Shown here in pieces: positions 24,739 to 34,398 of a stretch of DNA of 64,000 nucleotides (its first letter is position 1; every line of letters begins with the position of its first letter). This DNA comes from an uncultured Sulfurimonas sp. (lineage in GTDB: Bacteria; Campylobacterota; Campylobacteria; Campylobacterales; Sulfurimonadaceae). Position numbers and translations under genes: made by a program. Location of the stretch: the NCBI RefSeq assembly GCF_963662755.1, contig NZ_OY759725.1:1253781-1317780 (forward strand), in the 5' to 3' direction. Under the pieces are notes generated by a model, which was not told the origin of the DNA, searched no databases, and worked only from the letters and a program-made list of their open reading frames with translations.

Positions 24739-25806
24739 TTACTCTTTATCTATTTTTGGTGCTGTGTTATTTCTCAAAGAAACCGCAAAGTCTATCTTTT
24801 TATCGCTGTAAGCTTTTTCTATTCCATCCATTGCACTAACTACTATCTCTTCTACGGAGTAAAGTGTTGCTACATCTGTAATACCTATAGAAATTTTTAG
24901 CTGTATTTCACGGTCCGCTAAAAAAAAGTTAGAGTTTGAAACTAACTCACATAGTCTTTCGCTTGCTTTTTTAGCACTTGTTATGTCTGTATGTTTAAGC
25001 AACATAGCAAAAACACCATTACCATAATGAGCAACGGTATCACTTCTTCTAGAGGTTTTTAAGAGGAGTCTAGCTATAGTTCTTGTCATAAGGGTTATGG
25101 CTTTTTCATTATTTACACTTTGTCTTAACTCACGAGAAAGTTCAATCATAATAAGTGAACTTTTATGTTTAAACTCGGTAATTAGCTCAATCTCTTGCTC
25201 TATTTTTGTTAAAAGATAGCGCTTATTATAAACTCCATATTTATTATCAAAAATTGTTTCATTTTCTACATTTTTAACTATCTTAGCAGTATCATCATAT
25301 AGACTTTTCATTTGAGAACTTTGCTTTTTCAAAATAGCATTTAATTTTGAAACATCACCTTCTAGAGATGCAGCTATTCCTATGGCAGCTTGAATAGCCG
25401 TATTATCTTGAAGTTCTTTTTTTCTCTTGTCTAAAATTTTTGTCATCAATATCATATTTTTGTAAAGATTCGCTGTAACACTTAAGATATTCTTTACTGA
25501 TGAAAATCCTTTTTTTAAACTTTGCTCAAGCATAATTGTATTTTCATCATCATTGCTCTCTTCTAGCTCAAGCATTGATTGTATTTGTCTTCTTAAATTT
25601 TCACTCTTATCCTCTAAGAGTCTATCGAAGTAGAGTGAAAAATTATTTGGAGTTGGAGGCAAGTTGTCTGTTATAAGAGCACTTAACACTTCTTTAGAAT
25701 ATATTTCTAAATCACTTGTAGGTTCATCCATGTCTAACGTTGCAACAGTTGGTTCATTTGTAACACTGATATCTCTACGATTTCTACTTCTTAAAGACCC
25801 TGCCAT
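24739..25806 (-). CDS. Degenerate GGDEF-domain protein
   Basis: The 355-residue cytoplasmic protein has a helical N-terminal half (coiled-coil-like between about 100 and 180) and a C-terminal diguanylate-cyclase fold from about 190 to 350. The signature that should read GGDEF is Tyr-Gly-Asn-Gly-Val-Phe at 261-266, so the metal- and substrate-binding acidic residues are missing. It is unlikely to make cyclic di-GMP and may bind a nucleotide or act by protein contact. Its place between clpP and def suggests a conserved housekeeping operon rather than a sensory locus. The family call is clear from the preceding Asn-Lys-Arg-Tyr-Leu and following Ser-Ile-Gly-Ile-Thr motifs. Confidence 0.8.
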   Translation of the reverse strand: MAGSLRSRNRRDISVTNEPTVATLDMDEPTSDLEIYSKEVLSALITDNLPPTPNNFSLYFDRLLEDKSENLRRQIQSMLELEESNDDENTIMLEQSLKKGFSSVKNILSVTANLYKNMILMTKILDKRKKELQDNTAIQAAIGIAASLEGDVSKLNAILKKQSSQMKSLYDDTAKIVKNVENETIFDNKYGVYNKRYLLTKIEQEIELITEFKHKSSLIMIELSRELRQSVNNEKAITLMTRTIARLLLKTSRRSDTVAHYGNGVFAMLLKHTDITSAKKASERLCELVSNSNFFLADREIQLKISIGITDVATLYSVEEIVVSAMDGIEKAYSDKKIDFAVSLRNNTAPKIDKE

Positions 25807-25818
25807 TTTAGCTCCTTA

Positions 25819-26409
25819 TTACTCTTTATCGCTTTTGAGTAAAACCTCATCAATCATGCCATATTCCTGTGCTTCTTTAGCACTCATAAAATTATCACGA
25901 TCAGTGTCTTTTTCTACTCTTTTAATGCTCTGACCAGTATTTTTTGCCAAAATTGCGTTAAGTTCAGCTTTCATACGAAGAATCTCTTCTGCTTGAATAG
26001 CTATATCCGTAGCTTGTCCTTGAGCACCACCCAAAGGTTGGTGTATCATGATACGAGCGTGTGGAAGCGCATATCTTTTGCCCTTTTCACCAGATGAAAG
26101 TAAAAATGCACCCATAGATGCAGCTTGTCCAATACATATAGTAATAACATCTGGACGAATATAATTCATAGTGTCAAATATAGCCATTCCCGCAGTAACT
26201 ACTCCACCAGGAGAGTTTATGTAAAAATAGATATCTTTCTCTGGATCTTCTGCTTCAAGAAATAGCATCTGTGCAACAACAGAAGAAGCAACAGCATCGT
26301 TAACTTCTCCACTTAGCATAATAATTCTATCTTTTAAAAGACGAGAGTAGATATCATAAGTACGTTCACCACGACCTGTTTTTTCTACCACATAAGGAAC
26401 ATAGCTCAT
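25819..26409 (-). CDS. clpP: ATP-dependent Clp protease proteolytic subunit
   Basis: ClpP is the serine protease barrel that degrades proteins fed by Clp ATPases. The 196-residue protein has the catalytic Ser98 in Gly-Gln-Ala-Ala-Ser-Met-Gly, His123 in Met-Ile-His-Gln-Pro, and an Asp near residue 172. Its oligomerisation motif Asn-Ser-Pro-Gly-Gly is near residue 65. It lies two bases downstream of tig, the classical tig-clpP order. Confidence 0.97.
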   Translation of the reverse strand: MSYVPYVVEKTGRGERTYDIYSRLLKDRIIMLSGEVNDAVASSVVAQMLFLEAEDPEKDIYFYINSPGGVVTAGMAIFDTMNYIRPDVITICIGQAASMGAFLLSSGEKGKRYALPHARIMIHQPLGGAQGQATDIAIQAEEILRMKAELNAILAKNTGQSIKRVEKDTDRDNFMSAKEAQEYGMIDEVLLKSDKE

Positions 26410-26411
26410 AA

Positions 26412-27716
26412 TTATGCTTCTTTAATCTTTGAATTTAAAAGCTGACTAAGAACTTTATCTTCTACCATTGACATTTGAATTGCTGGAAGATAACCAGCTT
26501 CTTTATACTGTTCATAAGCTTTTTTAGGATCTTGACCCATTTGCATTGCTTCATAATAAATAGTTTGCATTACTTCTTGCTCTTGAACTTTTATATTTTC
26601 AGCAGCAGCTAATGCATCTATAATGAAAGTAGCTTTTACACTTCTTTGTGCATCTTCACGTAAAGTTTCACGAAGCTCATTTAACTTATCTTGATTCTCA
26701 CGTAACTCTTTTATCTCATCTTCACTCATACTTTGAGCTTTTTTATTTAAAGCCATATCAATTTCTTGATCCACAACAAATGCAGGAAGATCAAATTTAA
26801 TATTTTCAACAAAAGACTCTAACAAGGCAGGTTTTAACTCATCATTGTAAAGTTTACCAAGCTCTTCATTTTCAATTTGAATCTTAACTTGTTTTTGAAG
26901 TTCTTCTAAAGTAGCATCCTCTTGACCTGCAAGAAGTTTTTTAGCTAATTCATCATCAATAGCAACTTCATCTTTAACTTTAATACCGTTTACTTTAACT
27001 TTAAACATAGCATCTTTACCAGCTAAGTCTTTACCGCCATAGTTTTCAGGGAAAGTTACATTGATTTCAACTTCTTCATCTCTTTTAACACCAATTAGCT
27101 GATCTTCAAAACCTGGAATAAACTGACCTGAACCTAAGAGTAGTTCAAAATTCTCAGCTTTACCACCTTCAAATGCTTCACCATCAACAAAACCTTCAAA
27201 GTCTATAACAGCAGTATCACCATCTTTCATTTTACGATTTCTAGCGATATCTTTTAGAGGAGCTTGAGATTCTGCTATATCTTTAATTCTTTTTTCAACA
27301 TCAGCATCATCAACAATCGGCTTGTCAAATTCTGTAACCATTGAAGCATAATCACCCAACTCAATAACCGGTCTCATAGCAACTTTCACAGCTACTTCTA
27401 TTTTATCATCAGATTTATCAAATTTAGAAATATTTGGCTCACCAATTAAAGCATCATTTGAAATGTTTAACTCTTCTAAACCTTTTTTTAGAACTTCACG
27501 AAGAGCTTCAGATTCAGCATCTTGAACCAATCTATCACCATATTGTTTTTTAACGATAGCAATAGGCACTTTACCTTTACGAAAACCTTGAATACTAGCA
27601 GTTTTTGCCAAATCTTTAGCAATTTTTTCTAAGTTAGCATCAATAACTTCTTTTAAAATAGTCGCCTCTATAATAGCGTTTGCACCGTCGATTTTGTTTG
27701 ATTTGATTTCCATCAA
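26412..27716 (-). CDS. tig: Trigger factor
   Basis: Trigger factor is the ribosome-bound chaperone and prolyl isomerase. The 434-residue protein has the N-terminal ribosome-binding domain with the Gly-Phe-Arg-Lys-Gly-Lys-Val-Pro signature near residue 44. The FKBP-type isomerase domain follows at about 160-245 ([10 protein letters not shown]), then the long helical C-terminal domain. It is the first gene of the tig-clpP-GGDEF-def run. Confidence 0.97.
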   Translation of the reverse strand: MMEIKSNKIDGANAIIEATILKEVIDANLEKIAKDLAKTASIQGFRKGKVPIAIVKKQYGDRLVQDAESEALREVLKKGLEELNISNDALIGEPNISKFDKSDDKIEVAVKVAMRPVIELGDYASMVTEFDKPIVDDADVEKRIKDIAESQAPLKDIARNRKMKDGDTAVIDFEGFVDGEAFEGGKAENFELLLGSGQFIPGFEDQLIGVKRDEEVEINVTFPENYGGKDLAGKDAMFKVKVNGIKVKDEVAIDDELAKKLLAGQEDATLEELQKQVKIQIENEELGKLYNDELKPALLESFVENIKFDLPAFVVDQEIDMALNKKAQSMSEDEIKELRENQDKLNELRETLREDAQRSVKATFIIDALAAAENIKVQEQEVMQTIYYEAMQMGQDPKKAYEQYKEAGYLPAIQMSMVEDKVLSQLLNSKIKEA

Positions 27717-27823
27717 TTTCCTTTTATTGTGTCTATAGTTGTATCTTAACTAATATTTTGTGGGTAATAATATCTAAAATCTGCTTTTAAGTATCTTTAA
27801 ACAGCTTTTAGAGCAACAGTAGT

Positions 27824-28279
27824 TTAACTTTTACAAAACTGTGGTTTAAAGTTCAAAATCAAAAACCAAACAACAGCCACATCTATCATCACATCTGCAA
27901 AGTTAAAAACAGCAAAATCAAATCCACAGTGCCAATAAACCATATCTACTACTCCACCGTGAATAAATCTATCGTATATATTTGAAAAAGCACCACCAAG
28001 CATTAGCCCAGCAGGGAAAGCAAAACATACTTTTTTTAAACTTATTATATAACCTAAAATTCCTATAACCAAAACAAGTTGTATATATTTCAGCCACTCT
28101 TGTAAAAAAGCAAGCATTGAAAAAGCTACACCTTTATTGTAAACCAAAATCAAATCTATACACTCTGTGTAATAACGAAAACCATCTACAAACAGCATCT
28201 TTATATTTTGGTCCATTATAAAAATCCCCGCCATTGTTAAAAACATAATGGCATTAAGTTTTAGCATCTTATTAGGCAT
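27824..28279 (-). CDS. lspA: Lipoprotein signal peptidase
   Basis: LspA cleaves the signal peptide of lipidated pre-lipoproteins. The 151-residue protein has four membrane segments. Its two catalytic aspartates are visible in the conserved Asn-Ile-Tyr-Asp-Arg and Phe-Asn-Phe-Ala-Asp motifs near residues 103 and 128. It overlaps the end of glmM by eight bases. Several predicted lipoproteins in the window (SoxD, the 22-kb lipoprotein, the cytochrome at 59 kb) would be its substrates. Confidence 0.95.
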   Translation of the reverse strand: MPNKMLKLNAIMFLTMAGIFIMDQNIKMLFVDGFRYYTECIDLILVYNKGVAFSMLAFLQEWLKYIQLVLVIGILGYIISLKKVCFAFPAGLMLGGAFSNIYDRFIHGGVVDMVYWHCGFDFAVFNFADVMIDVAVVWFLILNFKPQFCKS

Positions 28280-29615
28280 TTAAAGCTTTTTGAAAAAATT
28301 CTATCATATCATCCATATTTGAATTCATCTCTTTTGAATCTTTAGCTTCTAACAAAACACGTAATTTATTTTCAGTTCCAGAATATCTTATTAAATGACG
28401 AATATGCTTTGCATCTAACTCTTTTAGTTTTGTCTCAAGACCTTCTATTTTATTTAGTGGCAACTTGGTTTTAATATTTATATTTACAAGTTTTTGAGGA
28501 TAAAGATTAAAAGGACGAAGAGCTACAGAAGCTTTTGTTTTTGTGTTTATCAAAAGAGCTAAAGTTTGCAGTGCACTTACAAGGCCATCACCTGTTTTAG
28601 CAAAATCACTCACTATAACATGACCACTCTGCTCTCCACCAAAATTAATACCCTCTTTTTTCATAACTTCTAAAACATTTTTATCCCCAACATTTGAACG
28701 AAAAAGTTTAAGACCTTTTGAGTTCATATAATCTTCAAGACCTTGATTGCTCATAACAGTAGATACGATGCCTCCACCCTTTAGATCACCTCTATCATTC
28801 ATATAAGAACTAAGTGCACCCAACAAATGATCACCATCTATAATTTCACCATTTTCATCTACTACAACAAGTCTATCAGCATCTCCATCTAGTGCAATTC
28901 CTAAATCTGCTCTATATTTGACAACGCTCTCACATAACTCTTTTGTGTAAAGTGCGCCGCAACCTTCATTGATATTAAATCCATCAGGCTTATTATGAAG
29001 AACAATAACTTCAGCACCAAGTTCTTCAAGTACAGTAGGCCCTACTATATATCCTGCTCCATTTGCTGCATCTAAAACTATTCTCATTCCACTTAGTGAA
29101 AGTTCTCTAGGAAAAGAATTCTTTATAGAAACTATATATCGCCCTATTACATCATCTATTCTTTTTGCTTTACCAATATTTTTAGCCGTTACTTGAGCCT
29201 CTTGTATTTTCTCATCATTTGTATAAATAGCTTCTATCTCAGCCTCTATCTCATGAGATAGTTTATCTCCTTGAGAATCAAAAAATTTAATCCCATTATC
29301 TTGGTACGAGTTATGAGATGCACTTATCATAATTCCAGCATCACAACGCATATTTTCTGTTATAAAAGCTATGGCAGGAGTGGGCATTGGACCAATTTGT
29401 ATAACATCGTATCCAATTGCTGTAAGACCACTCACAATCGCATTTTCTATCATATAACCACTTCTTCGAGTATCTTTACCTATTAAAATTCTATTTGTTT
29501 TTGAGTGGGCTTTAAAGTATATACCGGCTGCCATGGCTACTCTCATTGCCAGAGATGCACTTAAAAAAGAGCCTGCTTCACCTCTAACTCCATCTGTTCC
29601 AAATAATTTATTCAC
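28272..29615 (-). CDS. glmM: Phosphoglucosamine mutase
   Basis: GlmM converts glucosamine-6-phosphate to glucosamine-1-phosphate for peptidoglycan and lipopolysaccharide. The 447-residue protein has the phosphoserine motif Ser-Ala-Ser-His-Asn with Ser100 as the phosphorylated residue, the metal loop Asp-Gly-Asp-Ala-Asp-Arg near 245, and the sugar-binding Gly-Gly-Glu-Gln-Ser-Gly near 330. It is the upstream partner of lspA. Confidence 0.96.
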   Translation of the reverse strand: MNKLFGTDGVRGEAGSFLSASLAMRVAMAAGIYFKAHSKTNRILIGKDTRRSGYMIENAIVSGLTAIGYDVIQIGPMPTPAIAFITENMRCDAGIMISASHNSYQDNGIKFFDSQGDKLSHEIEAEIEAIYTNDEKIQEAQVTAKNIGKAKRIDDVIGRYIVSIKNSFPRELSLSGMRIVLDAANGAGYIVGPTVLEELGAEVIVLHNKPDGFNINEGCGALYTKELCESVVKYRADLGIALDGDADRLVVVDENGEIIDGDHLLGALSSYMNDRGDLKGGGIVSTVMSNQGLEDYMNSKGLKLFRSNVGDKNVLEVMKKEGINFGGEQSGHVIVSDFAKTGDGLVSALQTLALLINTKTKASVALRPFNLYPQKLVNINIKTKLPLNKIEGLETKLKELDAKHIRHLIRYSGTENKLRVLLEAKDSKEMNSNMDDMIEFFQKALNA

Positions 29616-29780
29616 TATATCTCCTTTTCAAATGATGTGAAATCTTTGAAAATTGTTCTTAAATTGCTGCATTTTAACATAAAAAGTTGAAATCATTACA
29701 ATTCACCTTGTCTTTAACTTAATTTTAATTATCTTTAAGCTAAAATTGCGCACTAAAAAATTAATGAGAAGGACTCATGC

Positions 29781-30041
29781 ATGGCAAATCACAAGTCATC
29801 AATTAAGAGAATTCGCCAAACTATCGTTCGTACAGAGCGTAATCGTTTCTATAGAACTCGTCTTAAAAACATTGTAAAAGATGTTAACTCTGCTGTTGAA
29901 GCAGGTAACAAAGAAGAAGCTGCTGCAGCATTAAAAGTTGCTAACCAACAAATTCACAAATTTGTAAGCAAAGGTATCTTAAAAAAAGAAACTGCTGCTA
30001 GAAAAGTTAGCCGTCTACACAAATCTGTAAACGCTATATAG
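29781..30041 (+). CDS. rpsT: 30S ribosomal protein S20
   Basis: S20 is a small helical protein of the 30S subunit. The 86-residue product has the typical [10 protein letters not shown] start and a Lys/Ala-rich helical body ending Arg-Leu-His-Lys-Ser-Val. It is divergent from glmM, so its promoter must lie in the 165-base gap. prfA follows after 13 bases, so ribosome protein and release factor are co-transcribed. Confidence 0.97.
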   Translation: MANHKSSIKRIRQTIVRTERNRFYRTRLKNIVKDVNSAVEAGNKEEAAAALKVANQQIHKFVSKGILKKETAARKVSRLHKSVNAI

Positions 30042-30054
30042 GTCTAACAACTAC

Positions 30055-31122
30055 ATGTTAGCAGATAAACTTACACCGTTTATCAATCGCTATAATGAAC
30101 TTAGCAAATTGCTAAGTTCACCTGACATCACATCTAACATCAAAAAGATGACAGAACTCTCAAAAGAACAATCTTCACTTTTACGAATCGTTGAAAAAGC
30201 AAAAGAGTACAAAGCTTTAATCTCAGATATTGCAGATGCAAAAGAGATGCTCTATGATGCTGAAATGGGCGAAATGGCAAAAGAAGAACTTAGAGAACTT
30301 GAACCTAAAATACCGCTTTTAGAAGAAGATATTAAAATGCTTCTTTTACCAAAGGATCCCAATGATGATAGAAATATTATTGTTGAGCTTCGTGCTGGTA
30401 CTGGTGGAGATGAAGCTGCTATTTTTGTTGGAGATCTATTTGAAGCATATACTCGTTATGCTGACCTGCGTGGTTGGAAAATCGAGATAATAAGCACTTC
30501 ACCATCAGACTCTGGTGGATTCAAAGATGTTACAGCTCTTATCAAGGGTGATCAGGTTTATAGTAGATTGAAATATGAAGGTGGTACACACCGTGTTCAA
30601 CGTGTTCCAGCAACAGAATCTCAAGGACGTGTTCATACATCAGCAATAACAGTAGCAGTTATGCCTGAAGTTGATGATGTTGAAATTACGATTGAAGACA
30701 AAGATTTAAAAGTGGATGTTATGCGTTCATCTGGTTGTGGTGGTCAGTCAGTAAACACTACTGATTCTGCCGTTAGAATTACTCACTTACCAACTGGTTT
30801 AGTAGTAACCAATCAAGATCAAAAATCTCAACACAAAAATCGTGAAAAAGCTATGAAAGTTTTAAAAGCAAGACTTTATGACTTACAGATGCATGAACAA
30901 CAGTCTGAAAATGCAGCAGAACGTGCAGCTCAAGTAGGTACTGGAGATAGAAGTGGACGTATTCGTACTTATAACTATCCACAAAATCGTATGAGTGACC
31001 ATAGAATCAACTTAACGTTATATAGACTAAATGAAATTATGAATGGTGGACTCTTAGATGAAGTTGTTGAACCTCTCATAGCTGATCATCAAGCTAAAAT
31101 AGTTGAAGCAGCTGGTCTCTAA
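30055..31122 (+). CDS. prfA: Peptide chain release factor 1
   Basis: RF1 ends translation at UAA and UAG. The 355-residue protein has the Gly-Gly-Gln catalytic tripeptide in Ser-Gly-Cys-Gly-Gly-Gln-Ser-Val-Asn near residue 228 and the long N-terminal helical domain of RF1. The sequence Gly-Thr-Gly-Gly-Asp-Glu-Ala near 119 is the expected domain-2 signature. It ends at a strong convergent terminator. Confidence 0.97.
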   Translation: MLADKLTPFINRYNELSKLLSSPDITSNIKKMTELSKEQSSLLRIVEKAKEYKALISDIADAKEMLYDAEMGEMAKEELRELEPKIPLLEEDIKMLLLPKDPNDDRNIIVELRAGTGGDEAAIFVGDLFEAYTRYADLRGWKIEIISTSPSDSGGFKDVTALIKGDQVYSRLKYEGGTHRVQRVPATESQGRVHTSAITVAVMPEVDDVEITIEDKDLKVDVMRSSGCGGQSVNTTDSAVRITHLPTGLVVTNQDQKSQHKNREKAMKVLKARLYDLQMHEQQSENAAERAAQVGTGDRSGRIRTYNYPQNRMSDHRINLTLYRLNEIMNGGLLDEVVEPLIADHQAKIVEAAGL

Positions 31123-31135
31123 CAAAAAAACGAAC

Positions 31136-31165
31136 AATCTAGTTCTCAAGTATGAGAACTAGATT
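31136..31165. terminator. Convergent terminator between prfA and dapF
   Basis: Perfect 13-base arms AATCTAGTTCTCA and TGAGAACTAGATT enclose a four-base loop (AGTA). The right arm runs into the dapF stop codon. Confidence 0.8.
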
Positions 31166-31910
31166 AAACTTCCCATTCAGTATTAAAAGTGTTTTTAACT
31201 CTTCCCTTAAAAGTAATCGTTCTATCATTCATTCCAAGATACAAAGTGTCACCACTTCTAGGATAAACTTCTATATTATTTTTAATTTTATCTTCCATAT
31301 AAGCTCCATAAAAACAAGCAGCCATCCCAGTTCCACAAGCTAATGTCTCATCCTCTACGCCACGCTCATAAGTTCTAACTTTTATATTTTTATCTGCATC
31401 TATAAAAGCGATATTTACATTTGCATTATATTTATATCTAAGCTCTCTAGCCTCTTTTATATCAAACTCTTCTATATTTTGTGTAAAGTGAACTAAATGT
31501 GGAACTCCTGTGTTTATTAACCACCAAGATTTTTTATTGAACTCTATATTTTTATCCAAAATTTGTGGAGGAGTAAGTTCACTCAAAACCATATCATCAT
31601 CTACTTCAGCATTAATAACTCCAGCACCTGTCAAAAAGCTCATACTGCTAGATGCTAAGTTATTTATATATGCATAATGGGCGCAAGCACGCGAACCATT
31701 TCCACACATATCTGCATGACTTCCATCAGAGTTATAAAACTGCCATTCAAAGTCGTAATCATTATTTGGAACTATTACAATTAAACCATCTGCACCGATA
31801 CCATCTTGACGATGACACAACTCTTTTGCCAACTCTGTTCTGTCTTCTTTTATATCGCTATGAAAAATGACAAAATCATTTCCATTGGCACTATATTTTG
31901 AACACTTCAT
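31164..31910 (-). CDS. dapF: Diaminopimelate epimerase
   Basis: DapF interconverts LL- and meso-diaminopimelate for lysine and peptidoglycan. The 248-residue protein has both active-site cysteines, one in Cys-Gly-Asn-Gly-Ser-Arg-Ala-Cys near residue 69 and one in Ala-Cys-Gly-Thr-Gly-Met-Ala near 190. It overlaps the end of coaE by four bases (ATGA). Confidence 0.95.
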   Translation of the reverse strand: MKCSKYSANGNDFVIFHSDIKEDRTELAKELCHRQDGIGADGLIVIVPNNDYDFEWQFYNSDGSHADMCGNGSRACAHYAYINNLASSSMSFLTGAGVINAEVDDDMVLSELTPPQILDKNIEFNKKSWWLINTGVPHLVHFTQNIEEFDIKEARELRYKYNANVNIAFIDADKNIKVRTYERGVEDETLACGTGMAACFYGAYMEDKIKNNIEVYPRSGDTLYLGMNDRTITFKGRVKNTFNTEWEV

Positions 31911-32500
31911 AAGTACTCTGCCTTTATCTTTTCAACAAACTCTTCAACTTCTTGCTGAAGATGTTTTAAATTTTTTGAGTTATCTATAACCCAAGTAGCT
32001 CTTTTTTTCTTCTCATCTATTGGCATCTGAGAGTTTATTCTTCTTAATGATTCTTCTTCTGAATAGCCATTTCTTTTCATAAACCTTCTCAACTGAATAT
32101 CTAGTGGAACATAAACAACTACGCTCTCTTTTATATCATAAGAGCCTTTTTCAAAAAACAGTGGAATGTCTATAAGATATGGAAATTTAAAACTATCTTG
32201 CTTAATACTTCTTTTTTGAATCTCATCTCTAATCTTTGGATGCAGATAATCTTCTAAAATCTTTTTTTGTTTATCATCTGAAAAAACTAAACTTCCTAGT
32301 TTTGCACGTTCAACTTTAGAACCATTTACATACTCTTCACCAAAAGTTTCTTTTACCCAAGAGATAGATGCATCTAGTATTTCATGAGAGATGCTGTCTG
32401 CATCTATAACCCTCATGCCATTTAAAGCAAGCAAAGATGCCACAGTACTTTTTCCTGTAGCAATTCCACCTGTTAATGCGATAGCGTATTCAAAAGCCAT
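31907..32500 (-). CDS. coaE: Dephospho-CoA kinase
   Basis: CoaE phosphorylates dephospho-CoA in the last step of coenzyme A synthesis. The 197-residue protein has a P-loop Gly-Gly-Ile-Ala-Thr-Gly-Lys-Ser at about 11-18, the Asp-Ala-Asp motif (residues 34-36), and the lid region with Arg-Arg-Phe-Met-Lys-Arg near 137. It follows the SpeE-like gene by 15 bases and is translationally coupled to dapF. Confidence 0.94.
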   Translation of the reverse strand: MAFEYAIALTGGIATGKSTVASLLALNGMRVIDADSISHEILDASISWVKETFGEEYVNGSKVERAKLGSLVFSDDKQKKILEDYLHPKIRDEIQKRSIKQDSFKFPYLIDIPLFFEKGSYDIKESVVVYVPLDIQLRRFMKRNGYSEEESLRRINSQMPIDEKKKRATWVIDNSKNLKHLQQEVEEFVEKIKAEYL

Positions 32501-32515
32501 TTGCCACCTTATATA

Positions 32516-33061
32516 TTAGTTTTTAATGATTCCTAAATACTCTTTACGAATATAATTACCCATTGCAAACGATGCTACATGAACATCACAATTATAAAAC
32601 TCATTTCCATCAAGCATATCAGCACGATGTAAGTTAATATCTGCAGTTGGATGATACTCTTTAGATGCTAAAAGTGCCGTTGAGCCATTTCCAAGATTAT
32701 ATGGCATTACTACTTTAAAATAATTCCCCATTATTTGCATAATAGATTTATTTGCTTGTACTTCATCTAAAGATGGGTGGGTCATACACAACTGCCCATC
32801 CTCTTTTAAGATACGACTTAAGTGTGCTAAAAGCGCAGCATCTGAGTTCATTTCACAGATTACTATATCAAACTTAGCATCTTCAAGATTACGAATAGCA
32901 TCTAAAGAACATTCTATTGCTTGTGTATTAATATCGCGGTACTTTAGCATCTCTTTTGCTAGCTGATCTACATTGTCACTAACAATCAAAACATTTTGCG
33001 GATTTTTATTTGTACACATTGGAACATGCACAAGCATTTCAGAGTAAATAAACTTTTTCAT
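32516..33061 (-). CDS. Short spermidine synthase-like protein
   Basis: The 181-residue protein resembles polyamine aminopropyltransferases (SpeE) of Campylobacterota. It has a Rossmann-like stretch (Val-Leu-Ile-Val-Ser-Asp-Asn), a Phe-Asp-Ile-Val-Ile-Cys-Glu-Met strand where SpeE normally has its catalytic Asp-region, and a C-terminal Tyr-Asn-Cys-Asp-Val-His-Val-Ala-Ser-Phe-Ala segment. It is much shorter than typical SpeE (about 260-290 residues) and its Gly-Gly-Gly-Asp-Gly loop is missing, so activity is doubtful. Upstream of coaE, same strand. Confidence 0.65.
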   Translation of the reverse strand: MKKFIYSEMLVHVPMCTNKNPQNVLIVSDNVDQLAKEMLKYRDINTQAIECSLDAIRNLEDAKFDIVICEMNSDAALLAHLSRILKEDGQLCMTHPSLDEVQANKSIMQIMGNYFKVVMPYNLGNGSTALLASKEYHPTADINLHRADMLDGNEFYNCDVHVASFAMGNYIRKEYLGIIKN

Positions 33062-33156
33062 TTTAATAATTCCTTATTTAATTAAGGCGATTTTAGCATA
33101 TTATGATTAATTTTACTTAAGTATTGATATAATTACAAAAAAATTAAGGGTGTCAA

Positions 33157-33369
33157 ATGAACTATAATAAAGTTAGAAAATTTTGTCGTGTATTTAGAAT
33201 TATATTAGGACTTGTTTTAATCGCTCTAGGTGTTATTAACTATGGAGCTTTTAGTGGTGCAGGTTGGTTCTTTTTGGGATTTTTACCTTTAATAGCTGGT
33301 TTAACAAACTTTTGCCCCATTTGTATATTTAGTAAAAAATGTGATATCCCTAATAGTTCGGAGAAATAA
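33157..33369 (+). CDS. Small YgaP-type (DUF2892) membrane protein
   Basis: The 70-residue protein has two membrane segments in the style of the DUF2892 family. It ends with a Cys-Pro-Ile-Cys motif near residue 54 and another Cys a few residues later. In related proteins this domain follows a rhodanese, but here it is alone. Function unknown; the cysteines could handle sulfur or metal, which is inference. It ends with its stop directly before the purM ATG, with GGAG as the purM ribosome site. Confidence 0.75.
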   Translation: MNYNKVRKFCRVFRIILGLVLIALGVINYGAFSGAGWFFLGFLPLIAGLTNFCPICIFSKKCDIPNSSEK

Positions 33370-34365
33370 ATGAGCCAAATAAGCTATAAAGATGCAGGTG
33401 TTGATATAGATGCTGGTAATAGTTTCGTTGAAAATATTAAACCATTAGTTAAATCTACAAAAATTCCAGGCGTTATGGGTGGAATCGGTTCTTTTGCTGG
33501 AGCTTTTGAACTTCCAAAAGGTTTTAAAGAGCCTGTAATGCTTGCAGCTACTGATGGTGTTGGTACAAAACTAAAACTTGCTATTGATAGTGGCATTCAT
33601 AACACTGTAGGAATAGACTTAGTAGCTATGTGCGTTAATGACCTCTTATGTAACTTCGGGACTCCTTCTTTCTTTCTTGATTACTATGCTACTGGAAAAC
33701 TTGATGTAAATATAGCTACAAGTGTGGTTGCTGGTATAGCTGAGGGTTGCATCCAAAGTGAATGCGCCCTAATCGGTGGTGAAACAGCTGAGATGCCAGG
33801 AATGTACACTGAAGATGATTATGACCTAGCAGGTTTTGCCGTTGGTGTAGCTGAAAAGTCTGAGATGGATAGAGTTTCACTTGTTCGCGCAGGTCATAAA
33901 CTTATAGCACTTCCTAGTTCAGGGCTTCATTCAAATGGTTTTTCACTAGCTAGAAAAGTTTTGTTTGAGAAAATGAAACTAGGTTTCAATGATGACTTCA
34001 ATGGAAAACCACTTATTGAAACTCTACTAGAACCTACAAATATCTATGTTAAGACATTTAAAAAACTAAAAAATGAAATAGTAGCAATGGCTCATATTAC
34101 AGGTGGTGGAATCGTTGAAAACTTACCACGTGTTCTTCCTGATAATCTTATGGCAGAAATAAAAAAAGATGCCATCAGAGTTTTACCAATCTTTGAACTA
34201 ATGGCAGAGCATGTTGATAGTGATGAAATGTTTAGAGCATTTAACATGGGTGTCGGAATGATTTTGGTTGTTGAAGATGCGAATGTTGAAAAAGTTTTAT
34301 CTCAAACAGATGGCTATTTAATTGGTGAGATTAAAGAGGGAAGCAAAAAAGCTTTAATGGTTTAA
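33370..34365 (+). CDS. purM: Phosphoribosylformylglycinamidine cyclo-ligase (AIR synthetase)
   Basis: PurM closes the imidazole ring in purine synthesis. The 331-residue protein shows the Ser-Tyr-Lys-Asp-Ala-Gly-Val-Asp-Ile start, the Thr-Asp-Gly-Val-Gly-Thr-Lys-Leu motif near 60, and the Ile-Gly-Gly-Glu-Thr-Ala-Glu-Met-Pro-Gly motif near 138. The C-terminal Ile-Thr-Gly-Gly-Gly-Ile motif is near 240. Length is normal. It is coupled to the small membrane protein upstream and ends at a perfect convergent terminator. Confidence 0.96.
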   Translation: MSQISYKDAGVDIDAGNSFVENIKPLVKSTKIPGVMGGIGSFAGAFELPKGFKEPVMLAATDGVGTKLKLAIDSGIHNTVGIDLVAMCVNDLLCNFGTPSFFLDYYATGKLDVNIATSVVAGIAEGCIQSECALIGGETAEMPGMYTEDDYDLAGFAVGVAEKSEMDRVSLVRAGHKLIALPSSGLHSNGFSLARKVLFEKMKLGFNDDFNGKPLIETLLEPTNIYVKTFKKLKNEIVAMAHITGGGIVENLPRVLPDNLMAEIKKDAIRVLPIFELMAEHVDSDEMFRAFNMGVGMILVVEDANVEKVLSQTDGYLIGEIKEGSKKALMV

Positions 34366-34373
34366 AACCATTT

Positions 34374-34398
34374 ATTATGCGACTTTAAGTCGCATAAT
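34374..34398. terminator. Perfect convergent terminator after purM
   Basis: The arms ATTATGCGACTT and AAGTCGCATAAT form a perfect 12-base hairpin around one central T. It lies between purM and the minus-strand envelope protein gene, whose stop codon begins in it. Confidence 0.85.
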
